Part shown: one piece after another, positions 34,555-43,954 of the stretch
Layout: each line of letters begins with the position of its first letter
Numbering within the stretch: the first letter of the stretch is position 1
Assembly (NCBI GenBank): GCA_045046905.1
Contig: JASFYU010000116.1
Coordinates: 12,135 to 76,134 of the forward strand
Reading direction: 5' to 3'
DNA length: 64,000 nt
Source: JASFYU01 sp045046905
Lineage (GTDB): Bacteria; Bacteroidota; Bacteroidia; Flavobacteriales; Flavobacteriaceae
Made by a program: the position numbers and the translations under genes
Notes under the pieces: model-generated
What the model was told of the DNA's origin: nothing
Databases searched by the model: none
The model's input: only the letters and a program-made list of their open reading frames with translations

Positions 34555-37107
34555 TTACCCACACTTCGATGAACCGCAATCTTTGCATGTAAGACAGCCT
34601 TCCTGATATATTAAATTGGCTGATTTGCAATTACTACATTTTTGCCCTTTTGCTTCGGTACCATCTTCGACGAATCTTTTTAAGGCACGGGCCACACCGT
34701 TTTTCCATGTATTTATCTGTTCGCTGTCGAGTTGTAGACTGTTGATTAGGTCCACTACTTTCTCAATAGGCATTCCATGGCGAAGCGTACTTGAAATCAG
34801 TTTGGCATAATTCCAATATTCAGGATTAAATTTATGTGACAGCCCTTCAATCGTTGTCTTATACCCTCTGGTGTTCTTGTATTGAAAATCGTAACGAGAT
34901 GAACCATTCTCATCCTTACTTTTTATAATCACCCCTTTATTTACCCATCGGGGTATTAATATACCGTCTTCGTCATCGGCCAGACCGGTAAAAATTTCAT
35001 AGGGCTTTTCATCGATAAGGCCCATAAAGGCGATCCATTTTTCCTTGTTGTTCTGAAATCGCACTACATCGGCTTCCAATATTTGTGGCCGTTTGGTCGG
35101 AAAGGCAATCAAGGTATCTTCGTCTTTCTTCTTTTTGTCGTCATTTGAAATCAGTACGCCCGTCCGAGAGCCGTCGCGATAAACGGTAACCCCTTTACAT
35201 CCTGATTTCCAAGCTTCCAAATACAATTTACCCACTAGTTCTTCTGAAACATTGTTAGGAAGATTGATGGTGACACTAATCGAATGATCCACCCATTTTT
35301 GTACCGCACCTTGAAGCTGTACTTTGCTCAACCAATCTACATCACTAGAAGTCGCTTTAAAATAAGGTGATTTTTGTACAATGAGATTAATTTCTTCCTG
35401 GTCGTAATTTTTGTCGATGTCATATCCGCTGATTTTCATCCACTCTTTAAAGCGATGATGAAATACCAAATATTCTTCCCAAGAATCGCCTAGTTCGTCT
35501 ACAAAATCTATTCGCGCATCCTTATCATTGGGGTTCACTTTTCTACGGCGTTTATAAACGGGTGAAAAAACGGGTTCTATGCCTGAAGTTGTCTGGGTCA
35601 TTAAACTGGTGGTTCCTGTTGGGGCAATGGTCAAGAGGGCGATGTTTCTACGGCCATACTCCATCATTTCGTAGTACAGTTTTTCATCGGCTTCTTTTAT
35701 ACGAAGGATAAATGGGTTCTCTTTCTCCCGTGCAGCATCAAAGATTTCAAAAGCGCCCCGATCACGAGCGGTATGAACGGATCCCCGATACGCTTCTAAG
35801 GCCATTGTTTTATGCACTTGAATTGAAAATTCGTTCGCCTTTTTACTTCCATAACGCAGCCCCAGAGCGGCAAGCATATCACCCTCAGCAGTAATGCCGA
35901 TACCCGTACGGCGACCTTCCCGTGCTTTTTTCTGAATATTTTCCCAAAGGGTGTATTCTACCAATTTAGTTTCATCCAATTCGGGGTCATCGGTGATTTT
36001 TTTAAGGATGACATCTATTTTTTCTAGTTCAAGGTCAATAATATCGTCCATGATACGCTGAGCGACGGCAATATGTTTTTTAAACAGGCTAAAATCGAAT
36101 GCTGCCTTTTTCGTAAAAGGAGCATCGACATAGGAAAATAAGTTAATGGCCAACAGTCGACATGAATCATAGGGGCATAGCGGAATCTCACCACAGGGGT
36201 TTGTAGAAACTGTTTTGTAGCCCAAATCGGCATAACAATCGGGTACCGACTCTCGAATAATGGTGTCCCAGAACAAAATACCAGGCTCCGCGGATTTCCA
36301 TGCATTGTGCACTATTTTGTTCCACAGTTTCGAAGCTTGAATTTCTTTCGAAAATTTAGGGTTTGTACTATTGATAGGAAATTTCTGTGTATAGGAGCTA
36401 TTACTTTCGACGGCCTTCATAAAATCATCATCCATTCGTACCGAGACATTGGCACCCGTTACCTTCCCCTGTTCCATTTTGGCATCTATAAAATCTTCGG
36501 CATCAGGATGATTTATAGAAACCGAAAGCATCAACGCACCTCGACGACCATCTTGAGCAACTTCACGTGTAGAGTTAGAATATCGCTCCATAAAAGGAAC
36601 AAGTCCGGTCGAGGTCAAGGCCGAATTCTTTACCGGTGACCCTTTTGGTCGTATATGCGAAAGGTCATGTCCGACACCGCCACGACGTTTCATCAGTTGT
36701 ACCTGTTCCTGATCAATCTTTAGGATTCCGCCGTACGAATCTGAATCACCCTCATTACCGATAACAAAACAATTGGATAGCGATGCGATTTGAAACGGAT
36801 TGCCGATGCCTGCCATAGGGCTTCCTTGTGGTACGATGTACTTGAAGTTTTTTATAAGGCCAAAAATAGTCTCTTCGCTTAACGGATTGGGGTATTTTGC
36901 TTCAATTCTCGCAATCTCGCCCGCAATTCTTCGATGCATATCATCAGGGGTGCGCTCATAGATGTTTCCGTCAGAATCCTTAAGGGCATATTTGTTTACC
37001 CATACCCGGGCTGCGAGATCATCATCTTTAAAATAAGCTAAAGAGGCTTCAAAAGCTTCGTTTTGTGTATATGTTTTTGTAGGAACGATGGCAGTTTTTG
37101 TTTGCAT
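34555..37107 (-). CDS. nrdJ: adenosylcobalamin-dependent (class II) ribonucleotide reductase
   Basis: 850 residues. Reduces ribonucleotides to deoxyribonucleotides with B12, so needs no separate small subunit and no oxygen. Visible marks: SLSNCFVIGNEGDSDSYGG with the first redox cysteine, GRRGALMLSVSINHPD, the active-site NPCGEIPL near residue 305, and PTGTTSLMTQTTSGIEP. The C-terminal tail has a CxxC zinc-ribbon (CSNCKSANL; CLTCKDCGSSKCG) that re-reduces the active site. It is monocistronic and divergent from the phosphoesterase. No cobalamin riboswitch was seen upstream. Confidence 0.95.
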   Translation of the reverse strand: MQTKTAIVPTKTYTQNEAFEASLAYFKDDDLAARVWVNKYALKDSDGNIYERTPDDMHRRIAGEIARIEAKYPNPLSEETIFGLIKNFKYIVPQGSPMAGIGNPFQIASLSNCFVIGNEGDSDSYGGILKIDQEQVQLMKRRGGVGHDLSHIRPKGSPVKNSALTSTGLVPFMERYSNSTREVAQDGRRGALMLSVSINHPDAEDFIDAKMEQGKVTGANVSVRMDDDFMKAVESNSSYTQKFPINSTNPKFSKEIQASKLWNKIVHNAWKSAEPGILFWDTIIRESVPDCYADLGYKTVSTNPCGEIPLCPYDSCRLLAINLFSYVDAPFTKKAAFDFSLFKKHIAVAQRIMDDIIDLELEKIDVILKKITDDPELDETKLVEYTLWENIQKKAREGRRTGIGITAEGDMLAALGLRYGSKKANEFSIQVHKTMALEAYRGSVHTARDRGAFEIFDAAREKENPFILRIKEADEKLYYEMMEYGRRNIALLTIAPTGTTSLMTQTTSGIEPVFSPVYKRRRKVNPNDKDARIDFVDELGDSWEEYLVFHHRFKEWMKISGYDIDKNYDQEEINLIVQKSPYFKATSSDVDWLSKVQLQGAVQKWVDHSISVTINLPNNVSEELVGKLYLEAWKSGCKGVTVYRDGSRTGVLISNDDKKKKDEDTLIAFPTKRPQILEADVVRFQNNKEKWIAFMGLIDEKPYEIFTGLADDEDGILIPRWVNKGVIIKSKDENGSSRYDFQYKNTRGYKTTIEGLSHKFNPEYWNYAKLISSTLRHGMPIEKVVDLINSLQLDSEQINTWKNGVARALKRFVEDGTEAKGQKCSNCKSANLIYQEGCLTCKDCGSSKCG

Positions 37108-37402
37108 TTTAATTATTTTGTAAGTAGCGGGTATTTTGCTTATAGTTGTAAAATTAGCTAAAAATAAAACAACTATTTCATGATATAAATCATAAAGTGC
37201 ACAAAAAAATCATGTATATATACTGATAATCAATTATTTAAAAATTTATCAACAGCCTAAAGTTAACAAAAAATAAATTTTTATACTAAATATTCTATTA
37301 AAAAATTTCTAAATGTCATTGCCCTTTTTCTATTCTTTATTGAAAGAGATTTTTAACCCTGTTTATTTTTGTCTGTATCATGTTAATTGCGATTTTTGCA
37401 CA
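37108..37402. promoter_or_regulatory. intergenic region between divergent nrdJ and phosphoesterase genes
   Basis: Very AT-rich, with a Bacteroidota promoter candidate for the rightward gene (see 37340-37371). No box for nrdJ was clear. No B12-box or other riboswitch fold could be recognised. Confidence 0.4.
37340..37371 (+). promoter_or_regulatory. candidate promoter deciding the phosphoesterase start
   Basis: TTG (37340-37342), 21 bases, then TATTTTTG (37364-37371), which fits TTG-N19-23-TAnnTTTG. Transcription would start near 37378, after the alternative start codon at 37313 and 25 bases before ATG 37403. Confidence 0.5.
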
Positions 37403-38128
37403 ATGAGAAAGCTCGTAATCGGAGACATACATTCAGGCTTAAAAGCTTTGGAGCAGGTTTTGCAAAAGGCCGAAGTAAGGCCTACAGATCAATTGATTTT
37501 TTTAGGAGATTATGTCGACGGCTGGAGTCAGGCAGTAGAAACGGTCAACTTTTTACTTCAACTACAAACTACCCATAATTGCATATTCTTAAGGGGTAAT
37601 CATGATGAACTTTGCTATGCTTGGCTTAGAGAGGGAAAGGATAATCTATTGTGGTTGCGACATGGCGGAAAAGCAACAATGCAATCCTATGAGGAAGTAG
37701 ACACATCGACAAAAGCGGCACATATGCAGTTTTATCAAAATTTGACAAATTACCATTTAGATAAGCAAAATAGATTATTTCTTCATGCTGGCTTTACAAA
37801 TTTAAAGGGTGTGGGTCAAGAATATTTTCCCGAGACCTTTTATTGGGATCGTACTTTATGGGAATTGGCTTTGGCATTGGATCCGCGAAAAAGTAAAAAT
37901 GACGCACTTTACCCTAGGCGGTTGACAATTTATGCGGAAATATATATTGGTCATACTCCTGTAAGCCGAATAGGCAAGACGACACCGCAAAATGCGGCCA
38001 ATGTATGGAACATTGATACCGGTGCAGCGTTCAAGGGTCCCTTATCAATTATCGATGTAGATTCAAAAAAACTCTGGCAGAGTGACCCTGTGTACACTTT
38101 TTATTCTGGTGAAAATGGCAGAAACTGA
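37403..38128 (+). CDS. metallophosphoesterase, serine/threonine protein phosphatase-like
   Basis: 241 residues from ATG 37403; an in-frame ATG at 37313 lies upstream of the probable promoter and adds an unrelated 30-residue tail. The Fe/Mn-binding motifs are GDIHS near residue 6, LGDYVDGWSQ near 34, RGNHDE near 65, and GHTPV near 190. It belongs to the bacterial PP1/PrpA-type family and would dephosphorylate protein or small phosphoesters in the cytosol. Followed 70 bp later by the desaturase. Confidence 0.87.
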   Translation: MRKLVIGDIHSGLKALEQVLQKAEVRPTDQLIFLGDYVDGWSQAVETVNFLLQLQTTHNCIFLRGNHDELCYAWLREGKDNLLWLRHGGKATMQSYEEVDTSTKAAHMQFYQNLTNYHLDKQNRLFLHAGFTNLKGVGQEYFPETFYWDRTLWELALALDPRKSKNDALYPRRLTIYAEIYIGHTPVSRIGKTTPQNAANVWNIDTGAAFKGPLSIIDVDSKKLWQSDPVYTFYSGENGRN

Positions 38129-38198
38129 AAATTGGGTATTTTTTAGAGCGATTTAACTATATTATTGACGAACTTTGTGAAAAATAAGATGTAAAGTT

Positions 38199-39194
38199 AT
38201 GGTGACCAAAAACATACGGTTAGAAGTAATGCAGGCCATTGAGGATAAGGTCGAAGGATATATGAATGATTTTTTGATTCCTATTGATGATATTTGGCAG
38301 CCTTCCGATTTTTTACCAGATCCTGAAAGTGATAGTTTTTTGAATGATATTGAAGTGCTTCGCGGTGAATCAAAAGAATTGGGCTATGATTTCTGGGTGA
38401 CCATGGTCGCCGATACCATTACAGAGGAAGCCTTACCCACCTATGAATCTTGGCTTATGGATGTGGAGGGAGTCAACCAACATGATGGCAAAAAGAACGG
38501 CTGGTCAAAATGGGTCAGAGCTTGGACTGCAGAAGAAAATCGTCATGGCGATGTGCTGAACAAATACCTTTACCTTTCAGGAAGGGTCAATATGCGCGAA
38601 GTAGAGATTACTACACAACACTTGATCAGCGATGGTTTTGATATTGGCACTGATAGAGACCCTTATAAAAATTTCGTATATACTTCATTTCAGGAGTTAG
38701 CCACCAATATATCACATAAAAGAGTGGGGCAAATGGCTAAGAAAAAAGGCAATGCCCTATTGGCGAAGATGTGTACCATAATTGCCGGCGACGAAATGAG
38801 GCATCATTTGGCGTACAGAGAATTTGTAAAATCCATTTTTGGTGAAGACCCTTCTGGCATGATGTTGGCCTTTGCCGATATGATGAAAAAGAAAATAGTT
38901 ATGCCAGCCCATTTCTTGCGTGAATCTGGAGGAACTATTGGTGCGGCATTCGAAAATTTTTCGAATTGCGCCCAGAGAATGGGAGTCTATACGGCCCATG
39001 ATTATATAGATATCTTAAGAAAGTTAAATGCGCATTGGGAATTGGATGCAATCAGAGGTCTTTCTAGTGAGGCCGAAAAAGCGCGAGACTATCTTATGAA
39101 ATTACCTGATAGGTTACATCGAATCTCGGAACGCATGAGATTTCCTGAGGATCAATACCGTTTTAAATGGGTAGAAGCTAACGGCAAGTTTTAA
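38199..39194 (+). CDS. acyl-ACP desaturase, di-iron
   Basis: 331 residues, plant stearoyl-ACP desaturase type. Introduces a double bond in acyl chains on ACP using O2 and reduced ferredoxin. Di-iron ligand motifs are AEENRHGD near residue 110 and GDEMRHH near 199, with further acidic ligands in the helices before them. Soluble, no membrane helices. Unsaturated lipids maintain membrane fluidity; the acpP/fabF genes are 29 kb away. It ends in a shared terminator. Confidence 0.92.
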   Translation: MVTKNIRLEVMQAIEDKVEGYMNDFLIPIDDIWQPSDFLPDPESDSFLNDIEVLRGESKELGYDFWVTMVADTITEEALPTYESWLMDVEGVNQHDGKKNGWSKWVRAWTAEENRHGDVLNKYLYLSGRVNMREVEITTQHLISDGFDIGTDRDPYKNFVYTSFQELATNISHKRVGQMAKKKGNALLAKMCTIIAGDEMRHHLAYREFVKSIFGEDPSGMMLAFADMMKKKIVMPAHFLRESGGTIGAAFENFSNCAQRMGVYTAHDYIDILRKLNAHWELDAIRGLSSEAEKARDYLMKLPDRLHRISERMRFPEDQYRFKWVEANGKF

Positions 39195-39256
39195 ACCTTT
39201 AGTAGCGTTTTCATCACTCGATTGGAATCAATATTTTGAAAATGTGTACAAACAAA

Positions 39257-39293
39257 AAATCTGGTTCGCCTAGGAGGTGAACCAGATTTTTTT
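39257..39293 (+). terminator. bidirectional terminator between convergent desaturase and HhH-protein genes
   Basis: A 15-bp stem AAATCTGGTTCGCCT (39257-39271) / AGGTGAACCAGATTT (39275-39289), one G-T pair, 3-nt loop, then TTTT; A residues on the other side serve the minus strand. Confidence 0.75.
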
Positions 39294-39310
39294 ATTGACT
39301 ACGCAAGCCA

Positions 39311-39853
39311 CTATAATTTTCCATGTTTGTGCTTCTCCTGCCATCTGAACATTTCAGACCACTTACCTTCATAAGCCATTTTTGCCTGCATTGGCCATGA
39401 AGCCGGATCATGTATCCTATAGCGTTTACCGCCGCCGTTTAAGACCTCTTGGCATTTGGCAACGGTTGCATCAGAGAGGGCCTCCCAAGTCTTAATTCCG
39501 GCCTCTTTAAACATTCCTTCGATTTTTGGCCCTATACCTTCAACAATCTTGAGGTCGTCTTGCTTTATTTTCTTTCCAAAAATGGCATTAGCGGCAGCGG
39601 CATCGAATGCAATAGAAGTTGCCGTAACAGCTGCGGTAAATGAAGCAACAGGAGCTTTAGTAGATAATTTACCAATACATGCATCTAAATCGGCCTGTAG
39701 TTTGGCATTCTTGTTTTGTAATAGTCCTAATTCAGCAGAATTATCGATTGTAGTGCTACCACCTTTGCCTATCAAATACCCAAGGTATGCACAAATCGCA
39801 CCTACAAGTAAAGGAATTACCCAGCACCAAATGTTCATATTTTCGAAATCCAT
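39311..39853 (-). CDS. membrane-anchored protein with helix-hairpin-helix-like C-terminal domain
   Basis: 180 residues. A membrane helix lies at about residues 9-27 (CWVIPLLVGAICAYLGYLIG), then a coiled-coil/polar stretch (AELGLLQNKNAKLQADLDAC). The C-terminal part contains DDLKIVEGIGPKIEGMFKEA, a strong match to HhH motifs in which EGIGPK forms the hairpin. Such domains bind DNA in other proteins, and appear also in membrane-linked proteins of Bacteroidota. No enzyme motif. It is 25 bp downstream of an OmpA-like gene on the same strand. Confidence 0.7.
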   Translation of the reverse strand: MDFENMNIWCWVIPLLVGAICAYLGYLIGKGGSTTIDNSAELGLLQNKNAKLQADLDACIGKLSTKAPVASFTAAVTATSIAFDAAAANAIFGKKIKQDDLKIVEGIGPKIEGMFKEAGIKTWEALSDATVAKCQEVLNGGGKRYRIHDPASWPMQAKMAYEGKWSEMFRWQEKHKHGKL

Positions 39854-39878
39854 ATTCTTTAATTTTTGTAGTTAGTAT

Positions 39879-40784
39879 TTAGTTCAATGTTATAACGGTT
39901 CTTCTATTTTTGGCCTTGCCTTCTTCAGTAGCGTTGCTCTCCAGTGGCTGTGCCTGTCCTTTGGATGTCGTGACGATTTTGTTGGCGACAATTCCGTTTT
40001 TTATTAAATAGCTTTTGGTGAAGTCGGCCCTGTTTTGCCCAAGTTGTAAATTGGTTTCGGCTGTTCCTGTATTATCAGTATGGCCAATAATAGTACATGT
40101 TGCCCCTTCAATTTTGTCCAAACATCTTGAAATTTCGGCGACCTTTTGCCGTTGTGCGGCACTGAGGTTGATCGAAGCCTCGGCGGTATTAAAATAAAGG
40201 ACCAGCGGATTGGCCTTGTTTTTTTCATATAGTGCTTTGAGCTGGTCATCCGAATTTTCGGATTCACTCTCTAAACTATAGAACACAGGCCCTATGTAAA
40301 TATCTTCCTTGGCGATTATTTCATCTCTTAATTCTCCATAGGCATTTATACGGGCCGATGAAATTCCATTTTTTGTAAAATGGCCCTTTACGGTCGTGGC
40401 TCGGGCTAATCCTAAATTCGGAAAAGCAGAGTTATTTACCTCATCACCTTTATAGTATCCTGTGATATTGATGACTTTATTGTCATTTTCATCCAAAAAA
40501 GTCCTTAAGCCTGTTACCCCATTGGTGACATTTTGGGAAAGCGGCATACGAATGGATGCGGACGAAATATTAAAATTAAAATTGTCATTTGCATGGTAGG
40601 TATAATCGCCACTGCCAAAGGCAAAGGGATAGGATGTAGCCTCTGGCGCTATCGGCACCGTCATTTCTTTCGCAGGCTCTTTTTTTACAGTACTGCCACA
40701 TTCACTACAGTACATAACGTAAAAATAAGTTCCGGCTAGAATGGTAATAACAATCCCGAGCAGATTTGTTGTTGTCCTAGTCAT
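39879..40784 (-). CDS. inner-membrane-anchored protein with two OmpA-like domains
   Basis: 301 residues from ATG 40784; a TTG start at 40814 is possible but less likely. A single N-terminal helix (TTNLLGIVITILAGTYFYVMY) is followed by CSEC and a Pro-rich linker. Two similar alpha/beta units follow. The second (about 205-300) has the OmpA pattern ATCTIIGHTDNTGTAETNLQLGQNRA; the first (about 85-165) has VINITGYYKGDEVNNSAFPNLGLARA. OmpA-like domains bind peptidoglycan. The first unit has a degenerate ligand region. Probably co-transcribed with the HhH-protein gene. Confidence 0.75.
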   Translation of the reverse strand: MTRTTTNLLGIVITILAGTYFYVMYCSECGSTVKKEPAKEMTVPIAPEATSYPFAFGSGDYTYHANDNFNFNISSASIRMPLSQNVTNGVTGLRTFLDENDNKVINITGYYKGDEVNNSAFPNLGLARATTVKGHFTKNGISSARINAYGELRDEIIAKEDIYIGPVFYSLESESENSDDQLKALYEKNKANPLVLYFNTAEASINLSAAQRQKVAEISRCLDKIEGATCTIIGHTDNTGTAETNLQLGQNRADFTKSYLIKNGIVANKIVTTSKGQAQPLESNATEEGKAKNRRTVITLN

Positions 40785-41221
40785 GGTTAATAAGCGTTTA
40801 GTGTTGACAGACAATGTATTAAAAAAAACCTAAAGAAATGTTAAAAAATATGATTAAATCTTATTTGTCAAGTACTTATAGAACGGTTTCTCACTAGATT
40901 TTTTAGTATTGGACATTGCATTTTACCGATTACACAGTTTTACGCACCATTCATATAAATCTGTTTTGACGGGTCATACAATATGAAGTACTTCGTACTC
41001 TTCAAAGGAAAGCCTTATTTCTCCCGACAAAGATCCGGCATTGAAGTAGGGTTTTTTTTGATAAAAATTTAAAGTTAGTTTGGTTAGTTGGTTTTCAAAC
41101 CCGTTACTCTTTCGAATTCGTTCAATATGTAGCGGGTTTGTTGTGTCTTGAAATTTGCTATTTTTCTAGTTTGCCAATTGTAGGAACGGGCAAATTAAAA
41201 GAGTGATAGCGTTTTTTTGAA
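40785..41221. other. 437-bp gene-free interval
   Basis: Between the OmpA-domain gene and ALDH7 on the same strand. It contains two hairpins: AAACCCGTTAC (41097-41107) / GTAGCGGGTTT (41129-41139), and TTTGCC/GGCAAA near 41173-41197. Neither has a strong U-tract. No reading frame of interest. Confidence 0.5.
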
Positions 41222-42775
41222 CTATAAATCAAACTTTATTCCTTGGGCCAAGGGCAATTCTGTTGTATAATTTATAGTATTAGTTTGTCTACGCATGTAC
41301 ACTTTCCATGCATCTGAACCCGATTCACGGCCACCACCAGTTTCTTTTTCACCACCAAAGGCTCCGCCGATTTCGGCTCCTGAGGTGCCAATATTTACGT
41401 TAGCAATACCACAGTCGCTTCCTAGTACAGACAAGAATCTTTCGGCTTCTCTAAGGTTATTGGTCATTATTGCAGAAGAAAGACCTTGTACTACCCCATT
41501 TTGTATTGCAATGGCATTTTCTACTTCTCCAGAATATTTTAATAGATATAACACTGGAGCAAAGGTTTCATGCTGTACAATTTCAAAGCCTGGCTCGGCT
41601 TCAGCTATAGCAGGTTGTACGTAGCAACCACTTTCATAACCTTCTCCTTTTAAGACCCCACCCTCAATAAGCAGTTTACCACCTTCTGTAACCACTTTTT
41701 CAAGTGCATTTTTATACATATCAACCGCATCGGTATCAATAAGAGGCCCGACGTGATTGTTTTCATCTAAGGGGTTTCCGATACGTAATTGTTTATAGGC
41801 GGCTAGGATAGCCTCTTTCACCTTGTCATAGATGGCATCATGAATAATCAGTCTTCGGGTAGAAGTACAGCGTTGACCTGCAGTTCCTACAGCTCCAAAA
41901 ACTGCACCGATTACGGTCATTTTAATGTCGGCATCTGGGGTGACGATAATGGCGTTGTTCCCACCGAGTTCCAACAATGAATTTCCTAAACGGGCGGCAA
42001 CGGCCTGGGCTACTATTTTTCCCATTCGAATAGACCCAGTGGCAGAAACCAAAGGAATGCGAACATCTTTGGTCATCATCTCTCCGACCCTATAATCACC
42101 ATTGATAAGGCAAGAAATACCTTCGGGCAGATTATTAGCCTTAAAAACATATGCAGCAATATTTTGACAGGCGATACCGCACAAAGGTGCTTTTTCCGAA
42201 GGTTTCCAAATACATACATCGCCACAGATCCATGCCAAGGCGGTATTCCATGCCCAAACGGCTACAGGAAAGTTAAAGGCGGAAATAATACCTACAACGC
42301 CTAAAGGATGGTACTGCTCGTACATTCTGTGCCCAGGTCTTTCGGAATGCATGGTCAAGCCGTGAAGTTGTCTTGAAAGTCCGACAGCAAAATCACAAAT
42401 GTCTATCATCTCCTGAACCTCGCCCAGACCTTCTTGGTAACTTTTACCCATTTCATAGGAAACCAATTTTCCGAGAGGTTCTTTTAATTCACGCAATCTA
42501 TCTCCAAACTGACGAACGATTTCACCACGTTGTGGGGCAGGCTTTGTTCGCCATGACTTAAATGCTTCTGTGGCGCTCACCAGTACCTTCTCATAATCGG
42601 ATTCGGAAGTGGTCTTTACTTTTGCGATCAATGCACCATCTACGGGCGAATATGATTCAATGGTCTCTCCTGAAGAAAAGTTGATGGATCCTGTTGAGGT
42701 GCCGTTATTTATAGCTGTTATTCCTAATGCTTTTAGCGCATCGTGAAGGCCGAATTCGGTGGCTATTTTAGTCAT
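41222..42775 (-). CDS. aldehyde dehydrogenase of the ALDH7 (alpha-aminoadipic semialdehyde) family
   Basis: 517 residues. Oxidises L-alpha-aminoadipic semialdehyde (lysine breakdown) with NAD in related enzymes. Catalytic Cys in GTAGQRCTSTRRL near residue 303 and the general base Glu in LLELGGNNAI near 269; the ALDH7-type HPLGVVGIISAFNFPVAVWAWN region and GGAFGGEKETGGGRESGSDAWK are present. The neighbouring 3-hydroxyanthranilate dioxygenase raises the alternative of an aminomuconate-type role, but family features favour ALDH7. Confidence 0.85.
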   Translation of the reverse strand: MTKIATEFGLHDALKALGITAINNGTSTGSINFSSGETIESYSPVDGALIAKVKTTSESDYEKVLVSATEAFKSWRTKPAPQRGEIVRQFGDRLRELKEPLGKLVSYEMGKSYQEGLGEVQEMIDICDFAVGLSRQLHGLTMHSERPGHRMYEQYHPLGVVGIISAFNFPVAVWAWNTALAWICGDVCIWKPSEKAPLCGIACQNIAAYVFKANNLPEGISCLINGDYRVGEMMTKDVRIPLVSATGSIRMGKIVAQAVAARLGNSLLELGGNNAIIVTPDADIKMTVIGAVFGAVGTAGQRCTSTRRLIIHDAIYDKVKEAILAAYKQLRIGNPLDENNHVGPLIDTDAVDMYKNALEKVVTEGGKLLIEGGVLKGEGYESGCYVQPAIAEAEPGFEIVQHETFAPVLYLLKYSGEVENAIAIQNGVVQGLSSAIMTNNLREAERFLSVLGSDCGIANVNIGTSGAEIGGAFGGEKETGGGRESGSDAWKVYMRRQTNTINYTTELPLAQGIKFDL

Positions 42776-42880
42776 TTTATAACTTTTTATGCGTGAATTG
42801 TTAAATTTTTATAAAGATACTTTTTCTATTTCAGAAAGGGAAAAGGGAGGGGAACAAAAAGACCTTTCAGAAAAGGACCT

Positions 42881-43252
42881 TTACATAATGCTTTCTGCCA
42901 GAATAAGGAATATGGCGAACAAAGCGGGTAGCGCTTGTACAAAGAATATTTTACGTTCAGCGGTAAGTGCCCCATAAATACCTGCAACCGAGACACATCC
43001 TAAAAAGAAGAGGGATATATTGGCTCTCCAGAGAGGGTCTTCAATAAAGAAAGTCCAGATAAGCCCTGCGGCCAAGAATCCGTTATACAATCCTTGATTT
43101 GCGGCCAGGGGTTTTGTAGGCTCGAACAGCTCTGGAGGAAACTTTCTAAAGATTTCCCTTCCTTTTGTTGTCCATGCGAACATTTCGAACCATAGAAAAT
43201 AAAGGTGTATAAGTGCAACTAACCCGATTACTATTTTTAGTAGTATTACCAT
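42881..43252 (-). CDS. DUF1304 small membrane protein
   Basis: 123 residues with four membrane helices. Marks of DUF1304 are WFEMFAWTT near residue 22, NQGLYNGFLAAGL near 53 and GIYGALTAERKIFFVQALPALFA. Function unknown. It starts 3 bp after the 3-hydroxyanthranilate dioxygenase gene, so they are co-transcribed. Confidence 0.88.
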   Translation of the reverse strand: MVILLKIVIGLVALIHLYFLWFEMFAWTTKGREIFRKFPPELFEPTKPLAANQGLYNGFLAAGLIWTFFIEDPLWRANISLFFLGCVSVAGIYGALTAERKIFFVQALPALFAIFLILAESIM

Positions 43253-43255
43253 GAC

Positions 43256-43792
43256 CTAATCTTTTGCTATAAAACGTTTGTCTACTTCCATTACAGTTCC
43301 ACAATTATCACAAGTACGTAGTTCTTCCGATTCATAAAAGTGTTTAAAATGCCCTAGAAAATCTTTCTCGATGTCCTTCAAGGTGAAATATGTCTCATAG
43401 AGTTTATGGTTGCAGTTGTCACAGAACCAGAGTAGCCCATCGTCAACGTTCATATCCCGTTTCCGTTCAATGACCAATCCTATACTCCCCTCATGGCGTA
43501 CAGGCGAATGCGGTATTTTGGCAGGGTTTAGGTACATATCTCCAGGGCCTAATTTCAAGGTCTTTTTTTGGCGATCTACTTGTATATGTATTTCGATATT
43601 ACCCTCTAATTGATAAAAAAGCTCTTCGGTCTCATTAAAGTGATAATCCTTACGAGCATTGGGGCCGGCAACTATCATTACAATGTAATCGCCTGCATCT
43701 TTGTATAGGTTTTTATTTCCGACTGGGGGTTTTAGGGTATCACGATTTTCTTGAATCCACTTGTGCAGGTTGAAAGGAGCTTGTATCGACAT
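43256..43792 (-). CDS. 3-hydroxyanthranilate 3,4-dioxygenase
   Basis: 178 residues. Opens the ring of 3-hydroxyanthranilate with O2 in the kynurenine pathway. Iron ligands are His51 and Glu57 (in HFNETEE) and His95 (in KIPHSP). The C-terminal part has two CxxC pairs (CDNC, CDNC) that form a rubredoxin-like metal site in the bacterial enzyme. Other kynurenine genes (kynA/kynU) are not in the window. Forms a unit with DUF1304, and possibly with ALDH7 100 bp downstream. Confidence 0.93.
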   Translation of the reverse strand: MSIQAPFNLHKWIQENRDTLKPPVGNKNLYKDAGDYIVMIVAGPNARKDYHFNETEELFYQLEGNIEIHIQVDRQKKTLKLGPGDMYLNPAKIPHSPVRHEGSIGLVIERKRDMNVDDGLLWFCDNCNHKLYETYFTLKDIEKDFLGHFKHFYESEELRTCDNCGTVMEVDKRFIAKD

Positions 43793-43954
43793 GGTTTCTG
43801 TTGATAGCTGACGGTTGTCGGTACTATATACTATCGATTACAACAACCATTAACTGATTACATCAAATTTAAGAAAAGAAATCGGCTTTGTATACTTGTG
43901 ATGTATGGCGTTTAGAAAATTCAGATATCTATGTGCATTACGAATGGTTTAGAA

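Noticed and set aside
37313..37402. 30-residue N-terminal extension of the phosphoesterase
   Set aside because: The TTG/TATTTTTG promoter lies inside it and the residues do not fit the family.
37108..37402. Possible cobalamin riboswitch upstream of the B12-dependent reductase
   Set aside because: No B12-box sequence or fitting fold could be seen in this AT-rich region; B12 riboswitches usually control B12 synthesis and transport genes, or B12-independent isoenzymes.
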